Shown: piece after piece, positions 1 to 9,500 of the stretch
Numbering within the stretch: the stretch's first letter is position 1
How the letters are laid out: every line of letters begins with the position of its first letter
From: JAUIAI01 sp050633665
GTDB lineage: Bacteria; Pseudomonadota; Gammaproteobacteria; Burkholderiales; Burkholderiaceae_E
Assembly (NCBI GenBank): GCA_050633665.1
Contig: JBOEGY010000001.1
Coordinates: 620,001 to 684,000, forward strand
Reading direction: 5' to 3'
Length of the DNA: 64,000 nucleotides
Translations under genes and position numbers: made by a program
The notes under the pieces: model-generated
What the model saw: only the letters and a program-made list of their open reading frames with translations
Databases searched by the model: none
What the model was told of the DNA's origin: nothing

Positions 1-151
1 AGGCGGTAACGGTGACCGCGCAATAAGTGCCGAGGAAGCTCGACGGAATGACAAAAGGGAAGTTCTGTCTGAACGACGAGTGCAGGTTCTTGACCTGGTC
101 TTGACGGGTCAGGTGGTAGCGCTTTCGGCTGTTTGCTTGTCTCGTTGTCAT
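1..151 (-). CDS. Partial gene downstream of pelG, product unknown (truncated by window edge)
   Basis: An open frame of 50 codons starts with ATG at 151 and runs to base 1 without a stop. Its ATG overlaps the pelG stop in an ATGA arrangement, the kind of translational coupling seen elsewhere in this locus, so it is probably a real eighth gene of the pel operon rather than noise. The visible N terminus is basic and hydrophilic (Arg/Lys/Gln-rich over about 30 residues), followed by a more hydrophobic stretch at residues 31-50 that could begin a membrane segment. I do not recognise the family. The missing remainder is needed to name it. Confidence 0.55.
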   Translation of the reverse strand, partial: MTTRQANSRKRYHLTRQDQVKNLHSSFRQNFPFVIPSSFLGTYCAVTVTA

Positions 152-1518
152 TGCAGCATGAAGGTAGAGTATTCAAGTCGGTTAAACGTTCTTTCAAGGG
201 CTTTGAAGCCAGCGACGACGCAGATCAGTAGCGACAGGGCAAAACCATAGCCATAGAAAACAGGTCCCAAATGGAGCGAAATGAACGTAAAAGTGGCGTT
301 GCCGACCACAAAGAGCAGGCATAGACCGAGGACGACAAGTCGTTTGTCGAGGTAGAAGTAAACGGTCAGGATGGACAAAAACAGGACTTGCAGTGCTGCG
401 GCGATAGTCTGGACATACAAAAGCGGCAGATACAGATCTGACATTTGCAAGTAGTCGAACAGGCGATCACCGATCACGAACAGCAACAAGATTGCGATGG
501 ATTGAATCTTGATAATCTCAAACATACCGTTGCGTACGGTGTCGACCATGCCGTTGCGGTGCTTTTCAATGTTCTCCAGCGAGCCGCCTTCCCGAACCGC
601 ACTATAAAAGCCGTCGTAATACTCCACAAAATCCGTTTCAATCCGAACCAGGAAGACGGCCATTCCCGGAATAATCGACAGGTACGCAAGAAACACCGGC
701 AAGTCGTAAATTACCGAGGCCCGGAACGGACCGATCACCGCGCTTGAGGTGGGCGGGAAATACCAGAAAATCAGTTTGTCTATCCAGGCGCCAAAGTTGT
801 AGAGAAAGCCAATCCACATCAGCGTGGGATAACGCAGCTTCTTGTAAAAGAATTCAAAGCGCATCCCGTCCGGGGTCGGGAAGTTGCGGATGATTAGCGC
901 GTGCATGCCGGCGAACAGCAATATCTGGCCGAGAAAGAATCCGCCTAGCAGTCCTTCCAGGCCCCACGGCATCAGCGCGTAAGCGCCGGTGACGCTGATA
1001 CCGTAGCCGAGCAGGTAGAGCAGGACAATCTCGCGATATTGCTTTATGCCCGACAGGAAAACCGTGGCGATCCAGATGTCGCAAATTGAGACGAAAGTGG
1101 CGACCAATAGAATCCGGTAAAGAATCGACTCACCCTCAAAAGCGAAGATCGCCAACAGGGAAGCACTGGTTCCAGCAACCGCCGTAATCAGCAACAGCAC
1201 GCCGTTGTAGTTCGCAGCGACCAGCGACTCCTGCCGTTCAAACAAGCGGTCTGCAACAAATCGGGTGAACGCCAGTTGAACGAAACCGGTCAACATCAGG
1301 CTGTAGGCGATTACGTTGGTGATGGTGACCTGAAACTGGGTAATCAACAGGTTCGGAGAGACGACCGAGAAGCTGAAGAATCCGATCAAGACCATGCCTA
1401 CAATCGACAGAACCCACGGCCCTGAGCTGATAACCCCAGCATAGACGTAGGCGCGGATCATGCTGATCAGGGTTTCCTTCTGAAGCAGCTTGCGCAGCTC
1501 AAATCCGATACCGGCCAT
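148..1518 (-). CDS. pelG: PelG, Wzx/MATE-like inner-membrane protein of Pel polysaccharide export
   Basis: 456 residues, the same size as Pseudomonas PelG. It is hydrophobic throughout, with about 12 predicted membrane segments starting near residue 20, and begins with the typical MAGIGFELRKLL N terminus. In the Pel pathway PelG forms the inner-membrane synthase/transport complex with PelD, PelE and the glycosyltransferase PelF, moving the cationic GalNAc/GlcNAc-type polymer into the periplasm. It is the seventh pel gene here, with a 2 bp gap after the pelF stop and an ATGA overlap with the next partial gene. The call rests on family resemblance plus the complete pelA-G order. Confidence 0.95.
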   Translation of the reverse strand: MAGIGFELRKLLQKETLISMIRAYVYAGVISSGPWVLSIVGMVLIGFFSFSVVSPNLLITQFQVTITNVIAYSLMLTGFVQLAFTRFVADRLFERQESLVAANYNGVLLLITAVAGTSASLLAIFAFEGESILYRILLVATFVSICDIWIATVFLSGIKQYREIVLLYLLGYGISVTGAYALMPWGLEGLLGGFFLGQILLFAGMHALIIRNFPTPDGMRFEFFYKKLRYPTLMWIGFLYNFGAWIDKLIFWYFPPTSSAVIGPFRASVIYDLPVFLAYLSIIPGMAVFLVRIETDFVEYYDGFYSAVREGGSLENIEKHRNGMVDTVRNGMFEIIKIQSIAILLLFVIGDRLFDYLQMSDLYLPLLYVQTIAAALQVLFLSILTVYFYLDKRLVVLGLCLLFVVGNATFTFISLHLGPVFYGYGFALSLLICVVAGFKALERTFNRLEYSTFMLQ

Positions 1519-1520
1519 CG

Positions 1521-3509
1521 TCAGGTCTCCCGGGCCAGTTTGTCGGGGTCGAACGTGGGTTCTACTCGACCGGGCTGGGCGTTTACATCAGGCTTCAGGC
1601 TCGGCTCGTCCTTGAGCCTGTTTTCGTCCTCGGACTTTGCATCCGGCGAGAGCCCGATGTGCCTGGGGAATTCTTCTTCGACCCCATCGTCTGCCAGTTG
1701 ACGAATAGCCAGTTCCTTGAGGGCTTCGTCAGACATCCCGACCGTAGTCGGGAAGTCGGTGTCCGGCATAACGGCGAGATTGTCGGCATCGCTCTCTACC
1801 GACTGGTCTTCGTCAGCCGTTTGATCGTTAGTCGGGACTTTCGTTGCTGGTTCTGGCGAGACCGATGTTCTGGTTTTCTTTCTCGTCTGGTGGTGCGGGC
1901 AGGCGGCCAGAGCGATGCGCTTGAGCAGGCTTTCCTTTTTCGGCGCGACAGCCTTGCCCGTTCCGACAGCCCAGTCGTACAAGTCCCGATACTTTCCGAA
2001 CATCATGTCCTGGGTATAGTATTTTTCAACCCGGTCTATGCCCGCCTGTTGAGCGGCTTTCCATTTTTCGGGGTCGGCCAGCAATTTGATACAGGCTTGG
2101 GCAAGCGCTTCCGGATCCGCGATGCGAACAATATCTCCTGAGGCACCTAGTGCCTTGTCTTCGTCGTCCAGACCGAAGATAAGCTGGCGGCATGACCCGA
2201 CGTCAGTTGCCACGGCGGGGACGCCAGCCGCAAAACCCTCTAACAGCACAAGCGGCAGGGCTTCACTGATTGAGCTCAAGACGCCAATCCCGACTTTCGG
2301 GAGTAGTTCATCAATTTTTTGAAAGCCCAGGAACTTGACGCGGTCTTCAAGTCCGAGAGAAATCGCGATCGACCGGCATTCGAGCGCATAGGCCGGATCC
2401 TCGTTCTCCGGACCCGCAATCCAGGCCTCGGCCTCGGGGATTTTTTCGCAAACGCTTTTCATCGCGCGAACAAACGTCTTGATGTCTTTGATCGGCACGA
2501 CCCGTCCGATCAGGCATAAGGTTTTTGGCGGGCCTCCATCTGATGCCTGCTCACGTTTCCCGCGCAAGGCTGCCATGCGCGGCAGGTCGATGCCGTTGGC
2601 GACGTTTAGAGTCCGATCGGGCGGGGCGCCATCAGCAATCTGACGGAGCCGGTTTGTTTCGTAAAGCGCAACAATTTTGTCAGAAGCGTCGTAACACATC
2701 CGACCCATCGCCTCGAAGAAGCGAACCCACATGTTTCGGAAGTATCCCAGTTGCGACGGATCTTTTTCGAACATGCCGCGGTTGTCGCGTATCCAGGTCG
2801 ACTGAAACAAGTCGATTTTGCGTTCTTTCGTATAGATACCGTGCTCGGACAAAATCAACGGCTTGCCGGTTTTGTGTTTAAGCAGCGCCCCCAGAAATCC
2901 GGCGTAACCGGTTGAAATCGTGTGATAACAATTGGCCGGAATTAGCGATTCCGTAATGTCCATCAGCATCCAGATTGGCGAATGCATGATTCGTACCGTC
3001 CAGAAGTAATCAACAAACGAGGGGTCTGTACAGAACTCCCGATAGTTTTCAGTCACATATTCCCACGAGCGCTGTGAGTACATGAATGCGTTTTCGCTAA
3101 GCGAGCCGCCTTCACCCAGCATGGGAATGATCTCCGCGAGCAACTGGCCGGCCTGGGCGGTTGCTTCGAGCGGATTGTTGCCTTCGCGACTGGCTTTTAG
3201 CGCGTCATGTAGCCGGGCATTCGTTGCGAACGCCTTTTTGTTGCCACGCATCGCGCCGACCGGCGGCGGTGGTTTGGTGTCGTGCATATGGTGGACTTCC
3301 AGATGCACGAAATTGTCAGGTAGCTCGTAACGCATCTCGTCATAGTCTTCAGCACGGCTGCCCAGGAAGACGGCGCCGAACGTGAGTTCCGGAAAACCAC
3401 GGATAATCTGGTTGACCCAACTCGATACGCCACCGGAAACATACGGAAACGTGCCCTCCAGCAAGAGCATGACGTCGACGCGTTCGGCAGTTGGCAGCTC
3501 TTGCGTCAT
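1521..3509 (-). CDS. pelF: PelF, cytosolic GT4 glycosyltransferase of Pel synthesis
   Basis: 662 residues. The first ~510 match PelF: an N-terminal region with the LLEGTFPYVSGGVSSW signature, then a GT-B/GT4 C-terminal domain with the ISEALPLVLLEGFAAG segment near residues 415-430, which holds the EX7E-type donor site. Pseudomonas PelF (about 507 residues) polymerises from UDP-activated sugars and is the only glycosyltransferase in the Pel system. The last ~150 residues are an extra tail, hydrophilic and rich in Asp, Glu, Pro and Lys, probably disordered and not part of the standard enzyme. The start codon overlaps the pelE stop (ATGA), so the two are coupled. Confidence 0.95.
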   Translation of the reverse strand: MTQELPTAERVDVMLLLEGTFPYVSGGVSSWVNQIIRGFPELTFGAVFLGSRAEDYDEMRYELPDNFVHLEVHHMHDTKPPPPVGAMRGNKKAFATNARLHDALKASREGNNPLEATAQAGQLLAEIIPMLGEGGSLSENAFMYSQRSWEYVTENYREFCTDPSFVDYFWTVRIMHSPIWMLMDITESLIPANCYHTISTGYAGFLGALLKHKTGKPLILSEHGIYTKERKIDLFQSTWIRDNRGMFEKDPSQLGYFRNMWVRFFEAMGRMCYDASDKIVALYETNRLRQIADGAPPDRTLNVANGIDLPRMAALRGKREQASDGGPPKTLCLIGRVVPIKDIKTFVRAMKSVCEKIPEAEAWIAGPENEDPAYALECRSIAISLGLEDRVKFLGFQKIDELLPKVGIGVLSSISEALPLVLLEGFAAGVPAVATDVGSCRQLIFGLDDEDKALGASGDIVRIADPEALAQACIKLLADPEKWKAAQQAGIDRVEKYYTQDMMFGKYRDLYDWAVGTGKAVAPKKESLLKRIALAACPHHQTRKKTRTSVSPEPATKVPTNDQTADEDQSVESDADNLAVMPDTDFPTTVGMSDEALKELAIRQLADDGVEEEFPRHIGLSPDAKSEDENRLKDEPSLKPDVNAQPGRVEPTFDPDKLARET

Positions 3510-4495
3510 CAGCGTGTCCAGAAGCGGTAAATGGAGGACAAACGCAAGGCGGCAGGCGTTGAAATCAAGGTGCCGAACAACTGCGGAATCTCGCGGAAGC
3601 GTCGTTGCAGGAACGCCAGTTCCGCCTCATAGGGAATCAGTTGATCCCGGGGGAAACCGAGCTCGCGGGCGCGGATCAGAGCAGTTTCGGCCTCGTCAGG
3701 CTCGCGTAACTCGATTGCGACGCGTGTCAGCAGAAACCAGAGGCCGGCGTCTTCATCATGAGCCGCTACCGCTTCAAGCGCATGGTGTCTTGCCTGGTTG
3801 CAGGTATGGACGAGCATATCGCCCTGAACCAGTTTTTGATAGGCAAGTTCCCAATAGAGTTCTGCGAGTCGTTTGTTACAGCCATACAGCGCTTCACTGT
3901 CGGTCGTACTTTCAAGCCGGGACTCCTCGGAGAGAATCCGCATACCGATGGTCTTTTCTTTGCCATCGATCATGCCGTAAGCCAGCAGGCGAATATCTTC
4001 GATCGGATCAGCCAGGAGCTGACGCAGGAGATCCGCGCTTACCCGCGCCGGAGCTTCCTGAATCGCCAGTAGCGCTGTCAGGCGGTCGGAGACAGGAACT
4101 CGCAGATTGGTCAACTTGGTACGGGTTCGTCCGCCACGCGATTGCATGCTGTCGGTGGCGCGGTAAATGGAGTACTCGGGTTCGTTCACTGCGACCACCG
4201 GCGCTTCCGAGTGTAGTTGCCGGTAGCGGTGACCCAGCGCGGTTGCCAGGCGGAACAGGACTGGCAGTACAGGCACGAACAGATTGCTCAGAAACAAGAG
4301 CGTCAGCATTGGGCCGCGTGGCGATCTCATCCCTCGGGGCAGGGAGGCCCAGACGGCCACCGCCAGAACCAGGCTGCCGCCGACATGCGCTGCTGTCAGG
4401 GCTGCAAGCGCTGCGGGGTCAGCCTGATTGGCCGAAGCCAGCAGCAAGGCGCTGGCCTCAAACGTCAGCCCCAGGCCAAACAGTTTGATAATCAT
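3509..4495 (-). CDS. pelE: PelE, inner-membrane protein with TPR-like domain
   Basis: 328 residues from an ATG at 4495, which matches the ~329 of Pseudomonas PelE. An AGGTGG ribosome-binding site lies about 8 nt upstream. A longer in-frame ORF reaches 4657 but would overlap most of the 3' end of pelD and lacks that support. Two membrane segments lie in about the first 100 residues, followed by a soluble helical region of TPR type (about 170-325). PelE joins PelD, PelF and PelG in the inner-membrane synthase complex. The gap to the pelD stop is 37 bp. Confidence 0.92.
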   Translation of the reverse strand: MIIKLFGLGLTFEASALLLASANQADPAALAALTAAHVGGSLVLAVAVWASLPRGMRSPRGPMLTLLFLSNLFVPVLPVLFRLATALGHRYRQLHSEAPVVAVNEPEYSIYRATDSMQSRGGRTRTKLTNLRVPVSDRLTALLAIQEAPARVSADLLRQLLADPIEDIRLLAYGMIDGKEKTIGMRILSEESRLESTTDSEALYGCNKRLAELYWELAYQKLVQGDMLVHTCNQARHHALEAVAAHDEDAGLWFLLTRVAIELREPDEAETALIRARELGFPRDQLIPYEAELAFLQRRFREIPQLFGTLISTPAALRLSSIYRFWTR

Positions 4496-4532
4496 GCGCG
4501 CCACCTGAGCAGCGTTGCCAGGGATTCTCGGG

Positions 4533-5933
4533 TCATATCGCGACCTGACCGTAGAGTTGTTGCTCGACGCCACAGCGATTGAGCAAGTCATCAAGCACCC
4601 ATTCCGGCTCAGCGGCTGACATGCCGGCCGAGTGCACGGAAATCCTGGCTTCGTCAAAGCTTAAATCGAATTGCTGGCGGATGGCTTTCTCCATTCGCTG
4701 CAGCATTCCTTCAACCGCCGGGGGGCCGGACATCGGCATCATCAGAATCAACACATGGCGATTAGGTGTTTCGAGTTCCCAGGCAATGTCTGTTGCCCGT
4801 TTGATGCGGCGTAAGTGTTCGAACATTGCTTTGCCGTTGTGGTCAACGTCAAACGAAAAACCGATCATTGATGAGTCAATATGTGACGAATCAAATAGAC
4901 GCTTCATCCGAACCAGTTCCAGTGCGAATTCTGGCGGTGCGTTCGGACGCAGTGTCTGAATCGGATGAATAGCCCTGGACTTCGCCAGGCCGTCCGCGTA
5001 GTAGCCCAGCAAGACGGTGATGAACTGCAGGTTTTCTTCGTTCAAGGCAAAGAACGGCATCTCGCGCACTACCAGAACGCCAAGTTGATCACCGGAGCTT
5101 GCGATGACCGGCGCGCAGATCAGGTAGTCGCTTTCGTAAAGAGAGGCGTCGCTCGCCTGGACATGCATCAGCTTGCGCGATTCCATCGCCATGCGAACCA
5201 GCGGATCGTCCTGGTTCAGGTCGATTGCCTCGCCAATATTGGCAATTCCCGGGCCTTCAAGTTTGTCGTGCGCGTATTTGTGCATGCTGGCGCCTTCCAA
5301 CTCACAACTGGACGCAAGCATTCGCAACAAAACGTCTGCATTCGCGAGTTCGCCGGCGTCTTCCGGGGTAACCGGTCTTAACTCCGTCAACAAGTCGCTC
5401 AGCATGACTGGTCTGACCAACAACTCCTGTTCAAGTCGCTGATGGGACAGGCGGATCAGATAATGAGTTCTGGTGAGAGATATCAGACGTTCGTCCAGAT
5501 AGGCGTTCGCCGCTCTGATGCGACTCAGTCGGCCGTTCCAGACATCAGCGAACTGGCCGCTGATCAAAACCAGGACGAGTCCGCCGAGGAAGAACTCTTG
5601 AGGGAAAACCGGTTCGACTACGCCGCCTGTCATTCCCCATGGTTGGGGTAGTAGCCATGAGCCGAGAATAAAACCGGCTCCCAGGACGCCATCAATCGTG
5701 CCGTAGCGAAGCGCGAGCAACATCGGAACAAGCCACAGCCAGGGAAATTGCTGCTCTATGCCGAAGGGGTCGTCGGGAGATAGCCACCGGCTGATCAGCA
5801 AGGTCGAGCCGATCAACAGAATGTTCTCTGCGAGAATTCGCAGGATCGTGAGAGGGCGCTCCCAGTCGCGGACGATTGGCGCGAAAAATCGCGACGCAAT
5901 CGGGTTCGCGGCTAGCGGTTCTGCGCGGGCCAT
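4533..5933 (-). CDS. pelD: PelD, c-di-GMP receptor of the Pel synthase
   Basis: 466 residues (455 in Pseudomonas). Four N-terminal membrane segments lie at about 25-135, then a helical linker, a GAF domain (about 165-320) and a degenerate GGDEF domain at the C terminus. The I-site motif RxxD is present as R379-A-T-D382, within a helix-like LRRIKRATDIAWEL segment; in the characterised protein this motif binds dimeric c-di-GMP and switches polymerisation on post-translationally. No active GGDEF signature is visible, so it is a receptor and not a cyclase. No diguanylate cyclase gene is seen inside the window. Confidence 0.95.
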   Translation of the reverse strand: MARAEPLAANPIASRFFAPIVRDWERPLTILRILAENILLIGSTLLISRWLSPDDPFGIEQQFPWLWLVPMLLALRYGTIDGVLGAGFILGSWLLPQPWGMTGGVVEPVFPQEFFLGGLVLVLISGQFADVWNGRLSRIRAANAYLDERLISLTRTHYLIRLSHQRLEQELLVRPVMLSDLLTELRPVTPEDAGELANADVLLRMLASSCELEGASMHKYAHDKLEGPGIANIGEAIDLNQDDPLVRMAMESRKLMHVQASDASLYESDYLICAPVIASSGDQLGVLVVREMPFFALNEENLQFITVLLGYYADGLAKSRAIHPIQTLRPNAPPEFALELVRMKRLFDSSHIDSSMIGFSFDVDHNGKAMFEHLRRIKRATDIAWELETPNRHVLILMMPMSGPPAVEGMLQRMEKAIRQQFDLSFDEARISVHSAGMSAAEPEWVLDDLLNRCGVEQQLYGQVAI

Positions 5934-5951
5934 AGGCGGGACTTCCCGGGC

Positions 5952-6554
5952 TTACGCGCCGGCGCCGGGGTTCGAGGCGGCGGCCGGGCTCGATAATGGA
6001 GCGGTCAGGGTCGTTATCAGTTTTTGAGCGACGGCTGATAGAGCTTCGCGGCTCCAACCCGTTTTGCTGCCTGTTGCGGACCAGATGACGCGTCCGTTAG
6101 CCATGTTGATCAGCTGCAGCGTGATGCCGACGGCCGGCTCGCCATCAACGCCTACTTTGTAGCGCCATTCGTCAACCGTACCAGTCAAAGCATAGACGGC
6201 TTGTTCCTTGCGCGCCCATTTCAGCGCTTCGTCTACGGCAGAACGTTCGACCGGTTCGAACAAGGATTCAGAATTGAGCCGGGCAGGGTATTTACGCAGG
6301 TCACCAACGCCTTGTGCGCGAACCAGTGATTCAAGAATCGCCTCTGCGCGCAAGCCGGCCTGCGGGGTTGCGGTGTGATTGATGATGGGTAGCAACACCC
6401 AGGCGGCTGTCGAATCGAGGTTCGCCGGTGCATTCTGGACACTGACGGTTGTGCAACTTGAAATGAGCAGCCACAGAGCGCCCAGTCCCAATAGAGTCAG
6501 CTGGCGACTGATAGCGCTACGCATTCTGCTGTGTGTCAATTGCTTTAAAAACAT
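5952..6554 (-). CDS. pelC: PelC, outer-membrane lipoprotein of Pel export
   Basis: 200 residues. A signal peptide with lipobox LISSC predicts lipidation at Cys34. ATG at 6554 is favoured by an AGAGGA site just upstream; an internal Met at residue 11 is possible. PelC in Pseudomonas (172 residues) forms a dodecameric ring on the periplasmic face of the outer membrane that funnels the polymer toward the PelB channel. The DUF799/CsgG-like body is recognisable from the LLPIINHT and VIWSATGSKTGWSREAL segments. A 15 bp gap follows pelB and an 18 bp gap precedes pelD. Confidence 0.9.
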   Translation of the reverse strand: MFLKQLTHSRMRSAISRQLTLLGLGALWLLISSCTTVSVQNAPANLDSTAAWVLLPIINHTATPQAGLRAEAILESLVRAQGVGDLRKYPARLNSESLFEPVERSAVDEALKWARKEQAVYALTGTVDEWRYKVGVDGEPAVGITLQLINMANGRVIWSATGSKTGWSREALSAVAQKLITTLTAPLSSPAAASNPGAGA

Positions 6555-6569
6555 TTCCTCTACCTGACA

Positions 6570-9500
6570 TCAATAGTGCAATCGGTAGCTCAAACCGAGT
6601 TCTCGGCTACCGCGAGTGTTGCCGGGTGATTTGCTTGTGTAAGCACCGTAGAGCATTAGCCTGTCAGTACCCAGGATCGAAGTGCCGATCCCACCACGCA
6701 AGCTGTACCCCCAGCCGCTGTTCGAGTTAAAACTCACGCCTGCTTCACCGAAAGGGCGGACCGTTTTGGTGTAGCTGTCTTGAGCCGACTGCCCCGCTGA
6801 TACAAACAAGTCCAACTGACTAGAGCTTGCGGGAACGAATCCGGCAAGGGGTGTTTCGCTGCCCGACGGCGCTAGACGGGCGATGATCGGATCACTCACG
6901 TTGCGTTCCTTGAACACCGAATTCGTCAGCGCGGCACGGAGCGTCAGATCTGGATACTCCAGCCTTAGGCGGTGTCCGTACTCCACCGAAAAACGGCGTG
7001 AATCAGCAACGGTTGTCTCGAGCTGGGTCTGGTAACGGCCAATACTGGCCAGGCCGGCCAGGTAGTCGCGTCCCGTCAGGTTGGCGCGCCCTTCAAGCCG
7101 CAGATAGTCCTGTTGCCCGCCGATCGATAATGATGCCAACTCTCCGGTTGGCTGGTTGAGGCCGCCGGTAACCGCGTAGCTGACAAACGGGCTGATTGAT
7201 TGCTGCCAGCGCATTTTCAGGCCGGTGCTTGGTGCAAGCATATCGCGGCGTGAGAGCTCTCCGCTTAAATCGCCCTGATGACGGCGCCATTGCAGTCCGA
7301 TGCCGACGGTTTCACCGCTTGCCGAGCCATTGTTTACGACCTCGGTATTGGTGCTCTTGGTTCGCTCGCGCTCGCCGAAAATCCAGATCTTTCCGTGCTG
7401 GTCGAATCGCAACGCGCCATCGACACGTAGCCGGCTGATATCGACCACGCCCTGGGCGCTTGTGCTGCCAAGGACGCCTGCTGACGGACCACCTTCCATC
7501 AGCAGATCGACCAGTTTTTGATGGGCAGTCTGGCTATCAGGGTCGGTTACCAGTGCATCGAAGGCAAGCGTCTCAGCCGCGCCAGTGCGGCCAATCCGGG
7601 CGAGCGCTTCGACCCTGTCCAGCTTGGGCAGCCAGTCCGGTAGCGTGGCCAGCAAGGTGTCCAGAGCCTGGTCATCATGATTAGCCAGGGCAACTGACAG
7701 GCGGGCCCAGGTAGGCTGCACCAGTTGCTGGGCGTAGCGCGAAAGCAACCAGGCTCTGGCTGAGTCCACCGCCTCCTGGCTGAGCAGATAAGAGACAGCG
7801 AGTTCATTGGCGGTTGATTTCATGCCAATAACTTCCCTGGCCCGGGCCGCGTTAGCGATCGGATCAAGATTGTTTGGGTTGTCGCGAAGGTCGCGCAAAC
7901 GATAGTCGAGAACTGCCGCCAGAGCGGCGGGAGCTTCAGGCGAGGCGGCGAGTGCCGGCGAGATTGCGGGCGACATTGACCGTCCCCGGTCGACAGGCGC
8001 AGGAACCGAAAGCGCATCCCGGTCCCTGACCAGTTCGGTCAGCAGTTGCCGGGCTTCGTCCGCCGGACTGAAGCGCATGGCCAGAGCGACAATACGGTCA
8101 CGCGTTTCGGCGTTTTCCTGCAGTTTCGCCAGCGGGGCTTCGCGCAGCTCCGTCCAGGCTCGCCGTCTCAGTGTCCAGGCGGCGTCACCGCGACCAGTCG
8201 CCTCGAGTGCGTCGGCATAAGCCAGCCACCAGAGGTAGTCTTGCCGCCCTCGTGATTGCCAGACAAAGTACTTGAGCGCAGCCGGGGCATCTCCCAGAGA
8301 TAGAAGCGCTGCGCCAAACGGTCCCCAGAGTTTTTCTTCCTGTCGGGCCAGTTTTTCCCACTGACCAAGGACAGCACGTAGCGCCCGGGCATTTTTCTCG
8401 GCAAGCAGCAGCCAGATAAGCGAGGCCCGGTTGTCTATATCGCGCGGAGCAATTTTGTAGATGGACAAGACGTCCCGGCGCGCCAGCTTAAATTCATCTG
8501 CTGCCTGGTAATAAGCAGCGCGTTGTTTGAGAAAGGCGATGCTGCTAGTGATTTCGGTCCGGTCTTTTTCAGGCAGTGTGGCCAGAAAAGCCTCCGCCGC
8601 CGGTAGATCCTGACCCATGAGGTAAGAATTGACGGCACGGTTTGCATACTGAAGACGGTTGTACTTGTAGTAGGCATGGCTCATGACCTGCGCGGCCGAG
8701 CGATGAGATCGGGTCTGCAACACGCTGGCCATGGCTTCCAGGTGCTCGGCCTCATAGGTTTCGAGTGCGAGCATTTGCCGGTAAGCGGTTAATGCCTGCT
8801 GGTCTTCGCGCAAGATACGCGCCAGTTCGGCGTAGGTTGACCAGTATTTAACCGACTTTTCGGACTCGGTGTTGTACTCGGCGCTATCAAGCGCAAGCGG
8901 TTCGGCCTCGCGCAGCGCCTGATAGGCGTCACGAATGCGGCTGCGCCGATACTGTGCCGCCGCGATTCGCACCGCGCGCTCAGGCGTGGCGCCGGCGACC
9001 GCGTTCGCACGCCTGAGCGTATCAACCAGAAGATCCGGATCGCTGTTTCGTTCGGCAACCGCGGCCAGTTCCATCAGAACCGCGATTGGCTCGGGTTTCG
9101 GCTGGCGGCGCAGATAGTCGCTTAACCACTCGATAGATCGACCGGCTTCACCCAATCGCTCGTGGGCCTGGGAGATTTGAATGACCGCATCGTAGTCACT
9201 CGGGGCGCGTTTGAGTTTCCATTGCAAAAATTCAATCGTCCGGTGTTCGTCGCGCAAACCACCGGCAAGTCGTTTGACATTGGCCCAGTACTCCCGGCTG
9301 TTGTTCGCGCGTGCCAGCAACAACCAGTTGTCGAGCGCGACAATAGGGCGCTGCGACCATTCAGACACCTGAGCCAGGCGCTTGCGCCAAGTCAGATTGT
9401 CCGGCGACTGTCTGGTGGCTGAATCGGCCACCGCATAGGCGTCGTTCAAATTGCCGCGGGCGAGAAAGACCTGATAGGCCAGGAGATACGACTCGTCTTC

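Noticed and set aside
3509..4657. Longer pelE frame starting at 4657
   Set aside because: It would overlap 125 bp of pelD; ATG 4495 has a good SD and gives the normal PelE length.
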